DNA from: Fulvivirga aurantia
Lineage (GTDB): Bacteria > Bacteroidota > Bacteroidia > Cytophagales > Cyclobacteriaceae
Length of the DNA stretch: 7,340 bases
NCBI RefSeq assembly: GCF_009711475.1
Contig: NZ_SMMD01000755.1
Location: 1 to 7,340 of the forward strand
Direction: 5' to 3'
The position numbers were made by a program, and so were the translations under genes. Under the pieces are notes generated by a model, which worked only from the letters and a program-made list of their open reading frames with translations, did no database searches and had not been told where the DNA came from. This document shows, in pieces, positions 6,436 to 7,340 of this stretch (position 1 is its first letter; each line of letters starts with the position of its first letter).

Positions 6436-6928
6436 GGCTAACTTTATTTGTCATTTGAGTCTTTAATTTATTTCTAATTCTAGAGAGGCGGGTACCGATA
6501 TTACTTACAGAAAGTCCAATAATCTGTGCTATCTCATCATGACTTCTTTTTTCTAAATACAGCAACACAATACCTTTATCTAATTCGTCAAGGGATTCTA
6601 TATTTTTATAAAGCATCCTTATCCGCTCTTCAAGTAATGGATCTGTCACTTCTGCATAATTCAAAACCGCCTGATCGATTGGCACTTTAAATCCTTGCTT
6701 TTTTACCTTTCGAATGTTGGTAATAGCTGTATTCAATGCCACCCTATAAATCCAGGTGCTAATTTTAGATTCGTTTCTAAACCGATCAAAAGCTGTCCAC
6801 AGCTGTGTTACGATTTCCTGATAAAGATCTTTTTGATCAATATCAGTTGTTGAGTAAACAGAAGTTATCTTGAAGATGATGCCTTCATTAGCCTTTATAA
6901 GTTCTGTGAATCTTTCAGTTTTACTCAT
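6425..6928 (-). CDS. ECF-type RNA polymerase sigma factor
   Basis: From the ATG at 6926-6928 this gives a 167-residue sigma factor with only regions 2 and 4. Region 2 spans about 20-75: DLYQEIVTQLWTAFDRF (34-50), then STWIYRVALNTAITNIRK (57-74), which binds core polymerase and the -10 DNA. Region 4 spans about 108-157; its helix-turn-helix is HDEIAQIIGLSVSNIGTRLS (130-149). The frame stays open upstream to a TTG at 7021, but that extension of 31 residues would be coded by the hairpin and is not conserved-looking. A strong GGAGG four bases before the ATG settles the start. It directs polymerase to an unknown regulon, perhaps including its own unit. The membrane partner gene overlaps its stop by 11 bases. 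The 3' end after region 4 (TQMTNKVSHGT) is short and normal. Confidence 0.94.
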   Translation of the reverse strand: MSKTERFTELIKANEGIIFKITSVYSTTDIDQKDLYQEIVTQLWTAFDRFRNESKISTWIYRVALNTAITNIRKVKKQGFKVPIDQAVLNYAEVTDPLLEERIRMLYKNIESLDELDKGIVLLYLEKRSHDEIAQIIGLSVSNIGTRLSRIRNKLKTQMTNKVSHGT

Positions 6929-6932
6929 TAAA

Positions 6933-6937
6933 CCTCC
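6933..6937 (-). promoter_or_regulatory. Strong ribosome binding site of the ECF sigma gene
   Basis: The minus strand reads GGAGG, followed by TTTA and the ATG at 6926-6928. It is the only strong Shine-Dalgarno sequence in the window, where most starts have none, as is usual in Bacteroidota. It decides the start of the sigma gene against the longer TTG-initiated frame. Confidence 0.8.
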
Positions 6938-6966
6938 GGTGATTTTCTTATTAGTCGCCTTAAAAG

Positions 6967-6997
6967 AAAAAAAATCACAGCAAGTGTGATTTTTTTT
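6967..6997 (-). terminator. Perfect 13-bp hairpin between the VOC gene and the sigma unit
   Basis: The left arm 6967-6979 (A8 then TCACA) pairs without mismatch with the right arm 6985-6997 (TGTGA then T8) around a five-base loop (GCAAG). The hairpin begins 20 bases after the VOC stop, and on the minus strand it ends in a T8 tract, as an intrinsic terminator would. By symmetry it would also work on the plus strand. The GC-containing core is only five pairs, so efficiency is uncertain. Only about 38 bases remain between it and the sigma ATG. The sigma promoter may therefore overlap or precede it, which would place the hairpin in the sigma leader as an attenuator. Confidence 0.6.
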
Positions 6998-7017
6998 ATC
7001 AAAGTTTATAAATCCTA

Positions 7018-7340
7018 TCAATTGCTTCCATTATCACCATAACTGACCATCCACTGTATACCAAACTTATCGGTCAACATTCCAAAGTACGAACCCCAAA
7101 ATGTGCTTTGCATAGGCATCACAATCTTTCCTCCTTTTGACAATTGTTCGAATTTTTGTTCAGCTTCTTCTTTACTGTCAGTGTCTATAGAAATAGAAAA
7201 ATTATTGCCTTTTGTGAAGTTTGGGGCAAAAGATTTAGAAGTATCACTTCCCATGAGAATTGAACCGTTGCCAATGGGTAGTGAGATGTGCATGATTAGA
7301 TTTTTCTCTTCTTCCGCGACCTGATAGTCGCCTTCGGGCA
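7018..7340 (-). CDS. VOC-family (PhnB/glyoxalase-like) protein, 5' part outside window
   Basis: The frame has no stop from the window edge at 7340 to the TGA at 7018-7020, so the gene is cut at its 5' end and about 107 residues are seen. An ATG at 7291-7293 is internal: the preceding residues (PEGDYQVAEEEKNLI) lead smoothly into MHISLPIGNGSILMGSD, which matches the PhnB-like pattern of a vMHaeL strand before a ..LM.sD turn. The C-terminus FWGSYFGMLTDKFGIQWMVSY matches the family signature FWGd..G...DpFG..W. Family members have about 130-160 residues, so about a third is missing. The fold is the vicinal oxygen chelate domain of glyoxalases and related proteins; the His in MHISL is a usual metal-site position. 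The PhnB-like branch has no assigned reaction. A hairpin terminator follows, so it is probably not part of the sigma unit. Confidence 0.87.
   Translation of the reverse strand, partial: PEGDYQVAEEEKNLIMHISLPIGNGSILMGSDTSKSFAPNFTKGNNFSISIDTDSKEEAEQKFEQLSKGGKIVMPMQSTFWGSYFGMLTDKFGIQWMVSYGDNGSN

Noticed and set aside
6929..7021. N-terminal extension of the sigma factor starting from a TTG at 7021.
   Set aside because: The extra 31 codons run through the perfect hairpin and give a composition unlike a sigma factor. The ATG at 6926-6928 has a strong GGAGG at the right distance.
7018..7293. A complete 91-residue VOC protein starting at the ATG at 7293.
   Set aside because: The frame is open upstream to the window edge and codes for family-like sequence, so the ATG is internal and the gene is cut by the window.
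2..7340. A defence island, mobile element or CRISPR array.
   Set aside because: No transposase, integrase, toxin-antitoxin pair, restriction or nuclease genes, spaced repeats or terminal repeats are seen, and composition is even across the window. Topoisomerase IB and the J-protein are host-type genes.

Overview
The window looks like chromosomal DNA of a Bacteroidota bacterium, probably of the Cytophagales type. This rests on several things seen directly: the DNA is AT-rich, Shine-Dalgarno sequences are absent before nearly all genes, one promoter matches the phylum-specific -7 element TAnnTTTG exactly, and the protein set fits (an MRJP-type lipoprotein and an ECF sigma factor paired with a multi-pass membrane partner). 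The species cannot be named from this stretch. All ten genes lie on the minus strand, so transcription runs from high to low coordinates. Genes are tightly packed, the longest non-coding gap is about 105 bases, and I see no RNA genes, mobile elements, CRISPR or attachment sites.

Layout in the direction of transcription. (1) 7340-7018 is the 3' part of a VOC/PhnB-like gene cut by the window edge. A perfect 13-bp hairpin with A and T tracts follows (6967-6997). (2) 6928-5337 is a three-gene unit: an ECF sigma factor, a four-helix membrane protein that is a likely non-classical anti-sigma factor, and an unrecognised Trp-rich protein. Both gene junctions overlap by 11 bases. (3) 5254-1845 is a run of four genes: an MRJP/yellow-family lipoprotein, a GNAT acetyltransferase whose start overlaps the previous stop (TAATG), a membrane-anchored J-domain protein and a poxvirus-type DNA topoisomerase IB. 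(4) 1739-1 holds an exported DJ-1/PfpI-family protein followed 29 bases later by a Gfo/Idh/MocA oxidoreductase that runs off the window. This last unit is preceded by a TAGCTTTG promoter element and an array of three TGTGAT half-sites that resembles a Crp/Fnr-family operator.

The most interesting parts are the sigma/membrane protein/unknown protein cassette, which I read as a compact cell-surface signalling unit with an uncharacterised third member, and the CRP-like operator array before the exported DJ-1 gene. Most other genes are ordinary housekeeping or accessory genes of this phylum. No clear novel defence or mobile system is visible.
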